A DNA stretch of 15,505 bases from Euryarchaeota archaeon UBA605 (GTDB lineage: Archaea; Thermoplasmatota; Poseidoniia; Poseidoniales; Thalassarchaeaceae), in the NCBI GenBank assembly GCA_002504905.1, contig DATY01000020.1:1-15505 (forward strand). The letters run 5' to 3'. Position numbers and translations under genes: made by a program. A model generated the notes under the pieces. That model was not told the origin of the DNA. It searched no databases and worked only from the letters and a program-made list of their open reading frames with translations. The stretch's first letter is position 1; each line of letters opens with the position of its first letter. Below are positions 6,626-14,390 of this stretch, piece after piece.

Positions 6626-6654
6626 AGTTGTCCGGCTTAACACCCTTAGATGAA

Positions 6655-7206
6655 TCATTCTCTTCTTGCATGAGGGGGTCTGAACGAATCTAAAACTTCT
6701 GATTTCGTAGTAATATATGGTCCTCCAATTAGATCTACACAATACGGAATTGCAGGGAAAATTTCAGTTAATATTTCATTAATTGAACGTGGAGAACCCG
6801 GAAGATTTACGATTAAAGTCTCTCCTCTTATCCCCGCAGTTTGTCTCGAAAGTATTGCAGTAGGGACATATTTCAAAGAGATTGAACGCATTTGTTCGCC
6901 GAATCCAGGTAATATTTTTTCACAAACAGAAATGGTGGCTTCCGGAGTAACATCTCTAATTGCTGGGCCGGTCCCTCCTGTTGTTAATATAATTGAACAT
7001 TTTTCGTTTTCCACTAAATCAATCAAAGTATTTTCTATGATTGCTTTTTCATCAGAAACTAATTTTCTAACTATCTCCCATGGGGATGATAATGAGTTCT
7101 TTAAGAAATCCTCAATTGCAGGGCCGCTTAGGTCTTCATATTCTCCCGAACTTGCTCTATCTGATGCTGTTAGAATTCCAAATCTACATCGTTCTCCGGT
7201 ACCCAT
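6655..7206 (-). CDS. mogA: Molybdopterin adenylyltransferase (MogA type)
   Basis: MogA activates molybdopterin by adenylation before molybdate insertion, in molybdenum cofactor synthesis. The 183-residue product starts with RFGILTASDRASSGEYED and has LTTGGTGPAIRDVTPEAT, the family's substrate-binding TGGTG loop. It then shows PGFGEQMR, PTAILSRQTAGIRG, LIVNLPGSPRSINE and PYCVDLIGGPYI, which follow the bacterial MogA order through to the C terminus. This distinguishes it from the shorter MoaB branch. The chosen ATG 7206 begins MGTGERCRFG; a TTG at 7233 would add nine residues and has an in-frame stop shortly upstream at 7246-7248. It is the first gene of a minus-strand group with rph, whose possible upstream start overlaps its stop. 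No other molybdenum cofactor gene lies in the window. Confidence 0.93.
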   Translation of the reverse strand: MGTGERCRFGILTASDRASSGEYEDLSGPAIEDFLKNSLSSPWEIVRKLVSDEKAIIENTLIDLVENEKCSIILTTGGTGPAIRDVTPEATISVCEKILPGFGEQMRSISLKYVPTAILSRQTAGIRGETLIVNLPGSPRSINEILTEIFPAIPYCVDLIGGPYITTKSEVLDSFRPPHARRE

Positions 7207-7444
7207 TGTACTCTGAAAACGGGCTTTAATCAAAACGCCATCGGTCTAAATCTTTGACAAATCAATGAACATGTTCAAAGACCTCCATGCTAGCAAAGCC
7301 TTCCCGGAGGTTTGCAAGTGTTGAGTCAACCCAAAAATACACGCCGATGCATTACTTCTTTTTTCTATCAAGATAGAACATTGATAGATTGTGTATCGGT
7401 AGTTAAAATAGTCTCACCACTTTAATCTTGAGTGAGGTAGTAAA
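7207..7444. other. Divergent intergenic region (mogA / RPA) with palindromes
   Basis: This 238-base region holds no convincing gene. It contains a perfect 12-base palindrome TGAACATGTTCA at 7266-7277, a wider inverted pair TCTTTGA (7251-7257) / TCAAAGA (7275-7281), and a possible hairpin GCAAAGCC (7293-7300) with GGTTTGC (7309-7315), with one bulged base. A TATA-like CCAAAAATACA lies at 7331-7341 and TTAAAATA at 7403-7410, both possible promoters for the RPA gene. GTGAGGTAG at 7432-7440 is the RPA ribosome binding site. Because the palindromes lie between two divergent genes, they may bind a regulator or form part of a short leader RNA; I cannot decide which. Confidence 0.5.
7251..7281. promoter_or_regulatory. 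Nested inverted repeats, possible operator
   Basis: The arms TCTTTGA and TCAAAGA flank a segment that includes the perfect palindrome TGAACATGTTCA (7266-7277), and the right arms of the two repeats overlap. It lies about 45-75 bases upstream of mogA and 165 bases upstream of the RPA gene, so it is better placed to act on mogA. The function is inferred only. Confidence 0.35.
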
Positions 7445-9136
7445 ATGACTGATAAAGAAAAATATGCAGTACAGATAGCTCTAGTGAAAGAAGAATGTAA
7501 AGACGTAGATGAAGATGAAGTGGCTAAAGAATTTGAGAGGTATGAAAATGATTTTTTGATACCTCCTAACGATGCTGTAAGATCTGTGATTCTTAAATTC
7601 CAAAAAACTAGTCCTGAGGATATCGATTCTTTTACTGGAACCACTACTCGAGTTGAAAGAAAAGTCGATAGGTTCAGTGAATTGGGTTCAGAAGATAAGA
7701 ATGTGACCTTAGAGGTCGCAGTTGTGACCTATGTTCCAATAGTGCAGATGGTAAGGGGTGAAGAAAAACAAATTGCCTTCGGATGGATTGAAGACAATCC
7801 TTGGGAATCCACGGATAAAAGAGAAAGATGGGATTTCAAGGATTGGGGTGGCCACTCAGAAAATCTCAGACCTAATTCTATCGTTAGACTGGAAGGGGTA
7901 TCCGTAAATGAATGGAATGATAAACGATCAATCAATATTAACAGAGGTAGTAGAGTCACTATTCTTCGTGAGGGTGGTCCTGCAGTACCAGTACTTACTG
8001 ACGAACCAGTTTCTATAGAAAAAGCATCAGAGAATGAAGGCTATGTAAATTTAATTGCAAGAATTATTTCTCTTAAACCAGATTTGATTACCAAAAGAGA
8101 TGGTAGTGGTACGATAGATATTTTCCGTGGTACTTTAGCAGATTCCTCAGGTAAAATAAGTTTCTTATCCTGGGTGCCAATAGAAAATGAAGTAGGTGAT
8201 TTAGTAAAAATAGAAGGTGCGATGATAAGAAAATTTAGGGAGACTCCCGAAGTGAACATCAATGATAGAACCAAGATTGAGAAATTTCATGATAGTAACT
8301 TCTCTAGCATTGAAGAATTATCAAAAGTAACAACTTCTCGAATTTCAGACTTAAGAAATGGCATGAAAGATGTAATTGTAACCGTTCAAGTTGAATCTTG
8401 GCAATCTCGAACATTTACAAATTCTGATGGAGAAGAAAAGATAGTTCGGAGTGGAGATGTAATGGATCCAACCGGACGTTGCAGACTTACTGCTTGGTGT
8501 GAAATTGATCCTAAACCAGGTGATTTCTTACATCTAAACGGGGCTAGAGTTCAATTCTGGCAAGGTTCTCCAGATTTAGTTGTAGATGAATCCGAACAGG
8601 TTCAGAATTTATCTGAAGCGCCATGGGACGCAATAAATCCAGAAAATCACTGGGTAGAAATTTCTTTATCAGATTTGGTGAATGGTGGTTCTAGGAGAGG
8701 AATTAAAACAACTGGAACTATAGTTGCTGTAAAAAATGATTCAGGAATTATAGAACGTTGCCCTGAGTGTAATAGAATTCTGAGAGATGGTAATTGCCAA
8801 GATCATGGGCCGCAACATGGAGTGGAGGATTTAAGACTAAAATTTGTTGTAGATGATGGAATTAATAACGCCTCTCTAATTTTGGGCAAAGAACCTTCAG
8901 AAGCATTTCTTAGTATGACTCAAGAGATGGTTAAAGAGCATATATCGCAAAGAGGAAAAGAGGATTTCATTGCTCATATTCGTAACATAATACTAGCCCG
9001 AAAGGTAGTAATAAAAGGTCGTTCATTAGTTGATAATCAGGGTGCAATGATTCTTGCAGAAAATGTTGATTTGGATACTGTAAAGAATGAAAATGCTGCT
9101 AATTTAGTCATAGAGCAATGGGGGGTTCTACTGTGA
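7445..9136 (+). CDS. rpa: Replication protein A large subunit (single-stranded DNA-binding)
   Basis: RPA coats single-stranded DNA in replication, repair and recombination. The 563-residue product begins with a charged helical region (LVKEECKDVDEDEVAKEFERYEND) as in euryarchaeal RPAs. I read about four OB-fold units: roughly 60-175 (with a Trp-rich insertion near DNPWESTDKRERWDF), 185-275, 285-390 and 400-540. The third shows the R-x-G-D-V-x-D-P-T-G-R-C-R-L-T-A-W pattern of DNA-binding OB folds. The last contains a zinc finger C439-x2-C442-x8-C451-x2-H454 (CPECNRILRDGNCQDHG), diagnostic for this family. The start ATG 7445 has GAGGTAG a few bases upstream. It is followed directly by the RPA-associated gene through a GTGA start-stop overlap, so the two are translated together. 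Confidence 0.93.
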   Translation: MTDKEKYAVQIALVKEECKDVDEDEVAKEFERYENDFLIPPNDAVRSVILKFQKTSPEDIDSFTGTTTRVERKVDRFSELGSEDKNVTLEVAVVTYVPIVQMVRGEEKQIAFGWIEDNPWESTDKRERWDFKDWGGHSENLRPNSIVRLEGVSVNEWNDKRSININRGSRVTILREGGPAVPVLTDEPVSIEKASENEGYVNLIARIISLKPDLITKRDGSGTIDIFRGTLADSSGKISFLSWVPIENEVGDLVKIEGAMIRKFRETPEVNINDRTKIEKFHDSNFSSIEELSKVTTSRISDLRNGMKDVIVTVQVESWQSRTFTNSDGEEKIVRSGDVMDPTGRCRLTAWCEIDPKPGDFLHLNGARVQFWQGSPDLVVDESEQVQNLSEAPWDAINPENHWVEISLSDLVNGGSRRGIKTTGTIVAVKNDSGIIERCPECNRILRDGNCQDHGPQHGVEDLRLKFVVDDGINNASLILGKEPSEAFLSMTQEMVKEHISQRGKEDFIAHIRNIILARKVVIKGRSLVDNQGAMILAENVDLDTVKNENAANLVIEQWGVLL

Positions 9137-10092
9137 TAAATCAGGTTCGAATAGGTAGGCAGAGTGCGATAAGAATATTCGCACAAGAGTACTCAGATGC
9201 AAATCTTCCTCTAGAGGGTGTAGGTGAATATGCTCCTAGTTTTATCATTACTAAATTAGGCGCTAAAGTAAATAGGGCACTTTTCGGAGGAGTTATTGAC
9301 AGGTTTGAGAGAAGAGAAGGGGATAATGGGCCAACATATTCTGGTCATTTGAGAGATGCTACAGGTGGCGTACACCGATTCCAAATAGCTCCCTTTCAAC
9401 CTGAACTTCATGCCGATGCTGAAGAACTACTTGCCAGATTTGAATCTGGTGACAGATTCTTAATGATGATGATTGGTCGAGCAAGATGGTTCGAAAGTGA
9501 TGATGGAGGAATATTCACATCATTCAGAGCCGAAGAGTTTACTACAGTAGAAAGAGATGTTTATGTGAATTGGTTGGTTGAGACTTCGGCCGCAACTCTT
9601 AGAAGACTTGATGCATATAATTCGTCTCTAGAATCTGAAAATAATAATGAATCACTAAAGTCTGCTGGCGTTCCTAATGATTTAATTGAAGGAATGATTT
9701 TGGCAAAAAATCATTACAGTGATTTTGATCCTGAGAATTACAAGGTAGGTGTGCTTCAAAGCCTGTCTATGGCACTTAGCTCTAATTCAGAAATTGAACA
9801 GATGATTTCATCTGATGTAGAATCAATTGAACCAAAAGTTACTGAAAATTATCCCTCAGAAAATAATGATTCAAAAAATGAATCAAAACCCTTAGCTGAT
9901 GTAGATGATGTAATTCTCAATACCATAAGAAATTCTTCGAATACAGATGGCGTACCCTATGATTCTATTGTTCTTGCTTGTGTCCAAGCAGGATTTTCTC
10001 GAGAATCATCTGAAGATGCGATAGAAGACCTGAGAGATATTAAGTGTGAAATTATTGAACCAAGATTTGGATTTTTCCAAATATTAGATTAG
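9133..10092 (+). CDS. RPA-associated protein (COG3390 / RPA32-like)
   Basis: This is the euryarchaeal partner encoded beside RPA. In haloarchaea such proteins are found with RPA and are needed for DNA repair. The N-terminal half is an OB fold with VGEYAPSFIITKLGAKVNR and LFGGVIDRFERREG, then LRDATGGVHRFQIAPFQPE and FLMMMIGRARWFES, which follow the family order. Residues about 180-260 form an acidic, Asn/Ser-rich linker. The C-terminal 60 residues, from DDVILNTIRNS to RFGFFQILD, look like a winged helix, as in eukaryotic RPA32. I chose GTG 9133, which overlaps the RPA stop as GTGA and has GGGGGG at 9119-9124; ATG 9118 would add five residues. The product is 319 residues. Its stop overlaps the stop of the convergent SAP-like gene. 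Confidence 0.9.
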   Translation: MINQVRIGRQSAIRIFAQEYSDANLPLEGVGEYAPSFIITKLGAKVNRALFGGVIDRFERREGDNGPTYSGHLRDATGGVHRFQIAPFQPELHADAEELLARFESGDRFLMMMIGRARWFESDDGGIFTSFRAEEFTTVERDVYVNWLVETSAATLRRLDAYNSSLESENNNESLKSAGVPNDLIEGMILAKNHYSDFDPENYKVGVLQSLSMALSSNSEIEQMISSDVESIEPKVTENYPSENNDSKNESKPLADVDDVILNTIRNSSNTDGVPYDSIVLACVQAGFSRESSEDAIEDLRDIKCEIIEPRFGFFQILD

Positions 10093-11054
10093 TTCTTCTC
10101 TTCTTCAGATAATATGTTTTCAACTGCAGAAAGTTTTTGCCTAATCCTATTGATATGTCCTTTTTTATCGACTTCAAGATCTGTAATTCCTCCTAATTGT
10201 GCTCCTTTTATTTCTGCAATATTTGTAGCCACCTCAGAAAGCCTCTGTTTAACCCTTTGATCTTTCAAAGGCCACCCTCTTCTAACGGCTAATCTGATTA
10301 GAAGATCATTTTCTCTATCTCCCCAGACTCCATCATGACTTTTGATAATTGTACTAATCATTCTGTCTAAATCCTCCACTCTTGCCTGGATTGTTAGTAT
10401 GTCGCCTTGCAAGCTAAAATCTGCATCTTCGAATCCTATCATTAATGAATCATGAGCATCTTCTAGGGCTGCGTTTGATACTTCATCGATAATCTCTGAA
10501 GATGGTATTTCTTTTTCTTGATTTTCTTGAGGTAAATTCTCCATTTTTTCATCCAATATTTTATTTCCATTTTTTGGTGTAATTAATATTCCATTCCTTC
10601 TAAGACTCCTTTTTATTCTCCCCCAACCTTTTGTTTGACTAGTTAATACACCCGCAACTCTGCCCATTAGAACAGTTCTATTGCCAGTCAATGGTAGTTC
10701 TAGAAATTGACATAATTCATGTAATTTCTCTCTGTCTATCTCTGCGAGTCTTTCTATTGTCATTCTTCTTGAATCAAAATTAAGATGTAACCATAACCTT
10801 TGTCTTCTTTCTTTATGTGAGCCAGATGATTTTATTCCAAAAATCTTCAATACCTCTCCTATTTCTTTATGTGGCATTGATTGAATCCCTTCCCAAGACA
10901 AATCTATATGTCCTAGAACTTGATTTTGAATTAATCTAGCCCTAAGAACTTCCACTGAGCCTGATTTTGCTAATTTGGCGTCTTCAGCCTTTTGTCTTAG
11001 AGACATCAAAGGCGAGACATATAAGTCATTCAATAGCTCTAAATCGACTTGCAA
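10089..11054 (-). CDS. Protein with three SAP-like motifs, function unknown
   Basis: The 321-residue product begins with a SAP-like helix-extended loop-helix, residues about 13-46 (VSPLMSLRQKAEDAK...KSGSVEVLRARL). Two further segments show the same pattern of leucine-rich helix, G-x-x-x-S-G or L-T-G turn and basic second helix, at about 60-92 (EVLKIFGIKSSGSHKERRQRL) and 107-138 (ELCQFLELPLTGNRTVLMGRV). SAP motifs commonly bind DNA, or RNA in some proteins. A basic stretch follows, then an acidic linker and an unrecognised C-terminal half with an Asp/Trp-containing region and a helical end. The start is TTG 11054: the first ATG (11006) lies inside the first SAP motif, so translation must begin upstream. 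The ribosome site GAGGGA lies in a possible hairpin loop. It converges on the RPA pair, so a DNA-related role is plausible but unproven. Confidence 0.7.
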   Translation of the reverse strand: MQVDLELLNDLYVSPLMSLRQKAEDAKLAKSGSVEVLRARLIQNQVLGHIDLSWEGIQSMPHKEIGEVLKIFGIKSSGSHKERRQRLWLHLNFDSRRMTIERLAEIDREKLHELCQFLELPLTGNRTVLMGRVAGVLTSQTKGWGRIKRSLRRNGILITPKNGNKILDEKMENLPQENQEKEIPSSEIIDEVSNAALEDAHDSLMIGFEDADFSLQGDILTIQARVEDLDRMISTIIKSHDGVWGDRENDLLIRLAVRRGWPLKDQRVKQRLSEVATNIAEIKGAQLGGITDLEVDKKGHINRIRQKLSAVENILSEEEKN

Positions 11055-11081
11055 CTCTCTTCCCTCACACGTTCGAGAGTT
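11053..11081 (-). promoter_or_regulatory. Possible hairpin over the ribosome site and TTG start
   Basis: AACTCTC (11053-11059) and GAGAGTT (11075-11081) form a perfect seven-base inverted repeat with a 15-base loop. On the minus-strand mRNA the 3' arm ends in the first two bases of the TTG start, and the loop contains GAGGGA. Such a stem could hide the start; this is inferred from pairing only. Confidence 0.4.
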
Positions 11082-11153
11082 CCAATCTATGATATTGATT
11101 GTGCATGGATTGGATTTTAACTGTTGATTTCATTGCTAATTCTTTACAGCGGG

Positions 11154-12179
11154 TCAATCATTTACAAAATCATTCATTTCAGCTCTATCAAGAATTTTTT
11201 TCCAATCTTTTTCTGTTGCGACCATTGCTATCTGAAATTTTGAATAGGGGATAACTCGTTGTAATGAAATAGTCTTCTTGCCATTATTGGAGATTTTTTC
11301 GATTCTAAATTCAACCAGAATTTCATTAGTAATTACTTCACCTTCTAAATCATGAAATGACTGTTCCATAATCAAATCTTTATGTTTCTCTGCCTGAGTC
11401 ATTAAAGTGCTTAATTTTCTATGTCTTACTAAAATTCCTATTCCTTCTAATTCTTTTTCATCAATACTACTCAGAAAGTAGTCTTGCATTTTCCAAATAG
11501 TATCTCCTTCAACTTCTGAAAATAGTTCTGAAATACTTCTTGGAAAATTTTTCCTACCTATTATTATTACTAAATCTGAGTATGGTTGAGGTAAGAAATG
11601 ACTGTCTCCTAAATTATTAGGGTCCGGCAATAACGAATGTCTCCTTTCATTGATATCAATTTGTGAATAAATTACTCTAGGAATAACATAGCCATCAATG
11701 TCTCCATTCAAGCGTAATTCTTCCATCCATGAATATTTACTTAATTCATTATCAAATTCAAGATCTAAATTATAAATTTCTGCAAATGCAATTACAGAGA
11801 GAACTCTCAATCCTTTACGAGCCCTCCTTAACTGTCTCCTTACTAATTTAGAATCTGACAAAATAATTGCCGACTTAGGCTGGTATTGTATTTTATTTTC
11901 TGAAACTAAAATCATATTTGGGGTTCTAGGAGTCCTAGCACCCAGAACTTCACAATTAGCATTATACATTTCTAATTGTTTTCCATGTAAATTTTCCGCG
12001 GGCAAAGCCAATAAATCCAGTTCTCCATTTTCCAACTTTTTTAGGGCTAAAGAAAGATTTTTACAACTTTTTAGTTCAATTTCAAGTTCTGGAGATTCTT
12101 CCGAATCAAGGAATTTTTCCATGTATTTATCTACAGGGCATGATGGAATTGATAGGGTTCCGAATTGTATTCTAGCCAT
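11154..12179 (-). CDS. Degenerate porphobilinogen-deaminase-like (HemC fold) protein
   Basis: The 341-residue product seems to follow the order of hydroxymethylbilane synthase in diverged form. IQFGTLSIPS matches the I-G-T-R-x-S start, LALKKLENGELDLLALPAENL the segment before V-H-S-x-K-D-x-P, ARTPRTPNMILVS the R-x-x-P-R-D region, and AIILSDSKLVRRQLRR the T-S-S-x-R-R-Q-x-Q-L segment; HFLPQPYSDLVIIIGR resembles the L-P-A-x-G-Q-G region. The key residues are mostly gone: the early Arg is Leu, K-D of the catalytic motif reads A-E, and all three cysteines (C14, C39, C76) are in the first 80 residues, so no cysteine can carry the dipyrromethane cofactor. A non-catalytic paralogue, or an unrelated protein of periplasmic-binding-protein fold, fits best. 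ATG 12179 is preceded by a purine-rich GAGGTGGA; a GTG at 12221 would add 14 residues. It lies upstream of the SAP-like gene. Confidence 0.55.
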   Translation of the reverse strand: MARIQFGTLSIPSCPVDKYMEKFLDSEESPELEIELKSCKNLSLALKKLENGELDLLALPAENLHGKQLEMYNANCEVLGARTPRTPNMILVSENKIQYQPKSAIILSDSKLVRRQLRRARKGLRVLSVIAFAEIYNLDLEFDNELSKYSWMEELRLNGDIDGYVIPRVIYSQIDINERRHSLLPDPNNLGDSHFLPQPYSDLVIIIGRKNFPRSISELFSEVEGDTIWKMQDYFLSSIDEKELEGIGILVRHRKLSTLMTQAEKHKDLIMEQSFHDLEGEVITNEILVEFRIEKISNNGKKTISLQRVIPYSKFQIAMVATEKDWKKILDRAEMNDFVND

Positions 12180-12239
12180 AATCGCGTCCACCTCTAGGGA
12201 GGGAGCACGTCTCGTGCCCAAACTAACCGGCTAGACACT

Positions 12240-12251
12240 TATTGATATAGG
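12240..12251 (+). promoter_or_regulatory. TATA-like promoter between divergent genes
   Basis: TATTGATATAGG lies about 30-40 bases before ATG 12281 of the prenyl synthase. Transcription starting about 26 bases downstream would give a very short or absent leader, which agrees with the lack of a clear ribosome binding site. The same AT-rich block may serve the divergent gene at 12179. A small hairpin GCACG-TCT-CGTGC lies at 12205-12217 in that gene's leader. Confidence 0.4.
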
Positions 12252-12280
12252 CGACCCCTCCCATCTTGCTTTGAAATAAC

Positions 12281-13261
12281 ATGGTCTCTCTAAGATCTAC
12301 TCATCGTCAATTGACAAAAATGAGAGATATAGTTGATGAAGCATTGGAAGATTTCGTACAAGAAAAGATGGCAAGTTCCCAAGCTCCTGCCATGTCTTTG
12401 GCACGTGAAGTTCTTTTGGCTGGAGGTAAAAGATATCGTCCAGTACTCGCACTATTAGCTTTTGAAGCAGCGGGTGGTGAAGATATTTCTGAAGTCATGG
12501 ATTTGGCTTTATCAGCAGAGATTATCCATACTGCAACCCTGGTTCATGATGATATATATGATTCATCAAAAACTCGTAGAGGGAAACCTACTTTACATGC
12601 CTCTCATGGATTGGCTCATGGTATAATTGGAGGAGATTATCTCTTTGTTTTAGGATTTGGTCTAGGTGGTAAATATGATGCTAGAATTGTCGAGAGAATG
12701 GCGGAAACTTGTGCAAATATTGCATCGGGAGAGTTACTTCAACATGAGCATATAGGAAATCTAGCCACAACTCCTGAAGACTATTATTCAATAATTGACG
12801 GTAAGACTGCAGGTCCTTTTGCTACAGCTTGTTCTTGTGCCGCAATTATTGCTGGCGCTTCTGATGAAGTAATTTATTCTCTAGAAGAATTTGGTTGGGA
12901 AGTTGGCCGGGCTTTTCAATTGGTAGACGATTTACTTGATCTAACTGGTGATGAGAAAATGGGCAAACCTCGTGGCAGCGACGTCCATGAAGGTAAAATG
13001 ACTCTCCCAATTATTCATGCTTTGACAATGTTACATGGAACTGAGAGAGAGCAATTAGCAGATATACTGCAAAATTTCTCTGATGATCGATGGAATGAAT
13101 TAGTGTCTTTACTTTCTTTAGCAGGATCATTTAATTATTCTGAACAATTAATTGAAAACCATGTAAATAGAGCTTTAAGACATCTAGAATCATTACCTAA
13201 TAGCGATGCGGGTAAATTAATGGCAGAAATTGCGAAAAGATCCCGTTCCAGGAAAAAATAA
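12281..13261 (+). CDS. Trans-polyprenyl diphosphate synthase
   Basis: The enzyme extends allylic diphosphates with isopentenyl diphosphate, giving chains for archaeal lipids or quinone tails. The 326-residue product has the substrate-binding GGKRYRP (48-54), the first aspartate-rich motif DDIYD (90-94), GKTAGPF (174-180) and the second aspartate-rich motif DDLLD (216-220) with LVDDLLDLTGDE. The sequence before the first motif is IHTATLVHDD. The fifth residue upstream is A85, where short-chain enzymes and archaeal GGPP synthases usually have an aromatic residue; bacterial long-chain synthases share IHTATLLHDD. A product longer than C20 is therefore possible, an inference from known rules. The start ATG 12281 fits a TATA box about 35 bases upstream. 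It leads directly into the reductase gene, 27 bases on. Confidence 0.93.
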   Translation: MVSLRSTHRQLTKMRDIVDEALEDFVQEKMASSQAPAMSLAREVLLAGGKRYRPVLALLAFEAAGGEDISEVMDLALSAEIIHTATLVHDDIYDSSKTRRGKPTLHASHGLAHGIIGGDYLFVLGFGLGGKYDARIVERMAETCANIASGELLQHEHIGNLATTPEDYYSIIDGKTAGPFATACSCAAIIAGASDEVIYSLEEFGWEVGRAFQLVDDLLDLTGDEKMGKPRGSDVHEGKMTLPIIHALTMLHGTEREQLADILQNFSDDRWNELVSLLSLAGSFNYSEQLIENHVNRALRHLESLPNSDAGKLMAEIAKRSRSRKK

Positions 13262-13288
13262 TTTTATGAGACACTCTAAGGTGAACAA

Positions 13289-14389
13289 ATGAGTGAAGAA
13301 ATAAATTGGGACGTTATTGTGATTGGAGGAGGTCCTGCCGGGTCAACTACTGCTAGGTATCTTGCTGAAGGAGGGGCGGATGTTTTAGTCGTGGATGGAC
13401 GTAATCCAATTGGAACTCCTTTACAATGCGGTGAATTAGTGCCTACAAATGAAGAAATGAAGCGTCTATGCCCTAAAGTACCTGATATTGACGATTTACT
13501 GAGAACACCTGAATATGCAATTTCTCGTAAAACTTCTGAAATGCATTTAGTTCCGCCATCTGGAAAACCTCTTCGTTATCAGTTTGAAGGATATATGTTA
13601 AATCGCGTTGCTCATGATGAAGCTTTAGTCGATTTAGCGAAATCAAAAGGTGCCAAATATCTTGTAAATTCTCGTGTAGATTCTATTGATGGAAATACAA
13701 TAAAGTTGAGAGATGGTAGGGAATTGAATGCTAAGATAATAGTAGGTGCTGGAGGACACAATGATCCTCTAAGAAGGACCTTTTGGAATGAATCAAGTCT
13801 TAAAATTCCAGTTAAATTTGTTCTTATGGATGGCGACTTCGGAGATGCCGTAGAGTTACATTTTGGTTCTATGGCTCCAGGGGGATATGCTTGGATGTTT
13901 CCAAAACAAAGTGGTGCTAATATCGGCGTAGGTATTCAAAACAAATTTTCAAGGAATAAAAATCTAAATGATCTTTCAAATGAATTCATAAGTCGCTATG
14001 AAGGAAATGTTACATTTTCGGGAGCAGGTTCACTTCCAATGTCGGGTACAATCAAGACTTTTGTAAAGGGGAATTATGTTCTAGTTGGAGATTCCGCTGG
14101 AATGGTTCTTCCTTCAAATGGAGCGGGTATTACCATTGCAATGATAGGTGGAAGAATTGCAGGACAGGTAATTTCTGAGCATTTGAAAAATGGTACTCCT
14201 TTATCTGAATATGAAAAACGCTGGAATAAGCAAATGGGTAAAGTAATGCGTAATTCAAAAAGAGCTTTTTTCCTTGGAAGTTTTGTTCTTAGGTTGCCTG
14301 ATTGGATAATCAATACTATGTTTAATAGATTGACCAAATTTATGGTTTGGAGATTTATAACCTGTAGGAATGTTTTTGTAATTTTCTAA
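13289..14389 (+). CDS. Geranylgeranyl reductase family protein
   Basis: This flavoprotein family saturates the isoprenoid chains of archaeal membrane lipids (digeranylgeranylglycerophospholipid reductase) and related prenyl compounds. The 366-residue product starts with DVIVIGGGPAGSTTARYLAE, the FAD-binding Rossmann motif (G13-x-G15-x-x-G18). It has LQCGELVP near residues 45-52, as in archaeal reductases, and the second FAD motif VGDSAGMVLPSNGAGI near 265-280, with the typical P-x-x-G-x-G-I. No membrane anchor is clear, but the last 40 residues are hydrophobic and aromatic. The ribosome site AAGGTGA lies six bases before ATG 13289. It follows the prenyl synthase and probably shares its transcript. 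The stop is one base from the stop of the convergent methyltransferase. Which prenyl substrate it reduces cannot be read from the sequence. Confidence 0.92.
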   Translation: MSEEINWDVIVIGGGPAGSTTARYLAEGGADVLVVDGRNPIGTPLQCGELVPTNEEMKRLCPKVPDIDDLLRTPEYAISRKTSEMHLVPPSGKPLRYQFEGYMLNRVAHDEALVDLAKSKGAKYLVNSRVDSIDGNTIKLRDGRELNAKIIVGAGGHNDPLRRTFWNESSLKIPVKFVLMDGDFGDAVELHFGSMAPGGYAWMFPKQSGANIGVGIQNKFSRNKNLNDLSNEFISRYEGNVTFSGAGSLPMSGTIKTFVKGNYVLVGDSAGMVLPSNGAGITIAMIGGRIAGQVISEHLKNGTPLSEYEKRWNKQMGKVMRNSKRAFFLGSFVLRLPDWIINTMFNRLTKFMVWRFITCRNVFVIF

Positions 14390-14390
14390 T

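Noticed and set aside
6626..6742. Upstream extension of rph to 6742
   Set aside because: It would overlap the mogA coding region by almost 90 bases and adds residues not seen in RNase PH.
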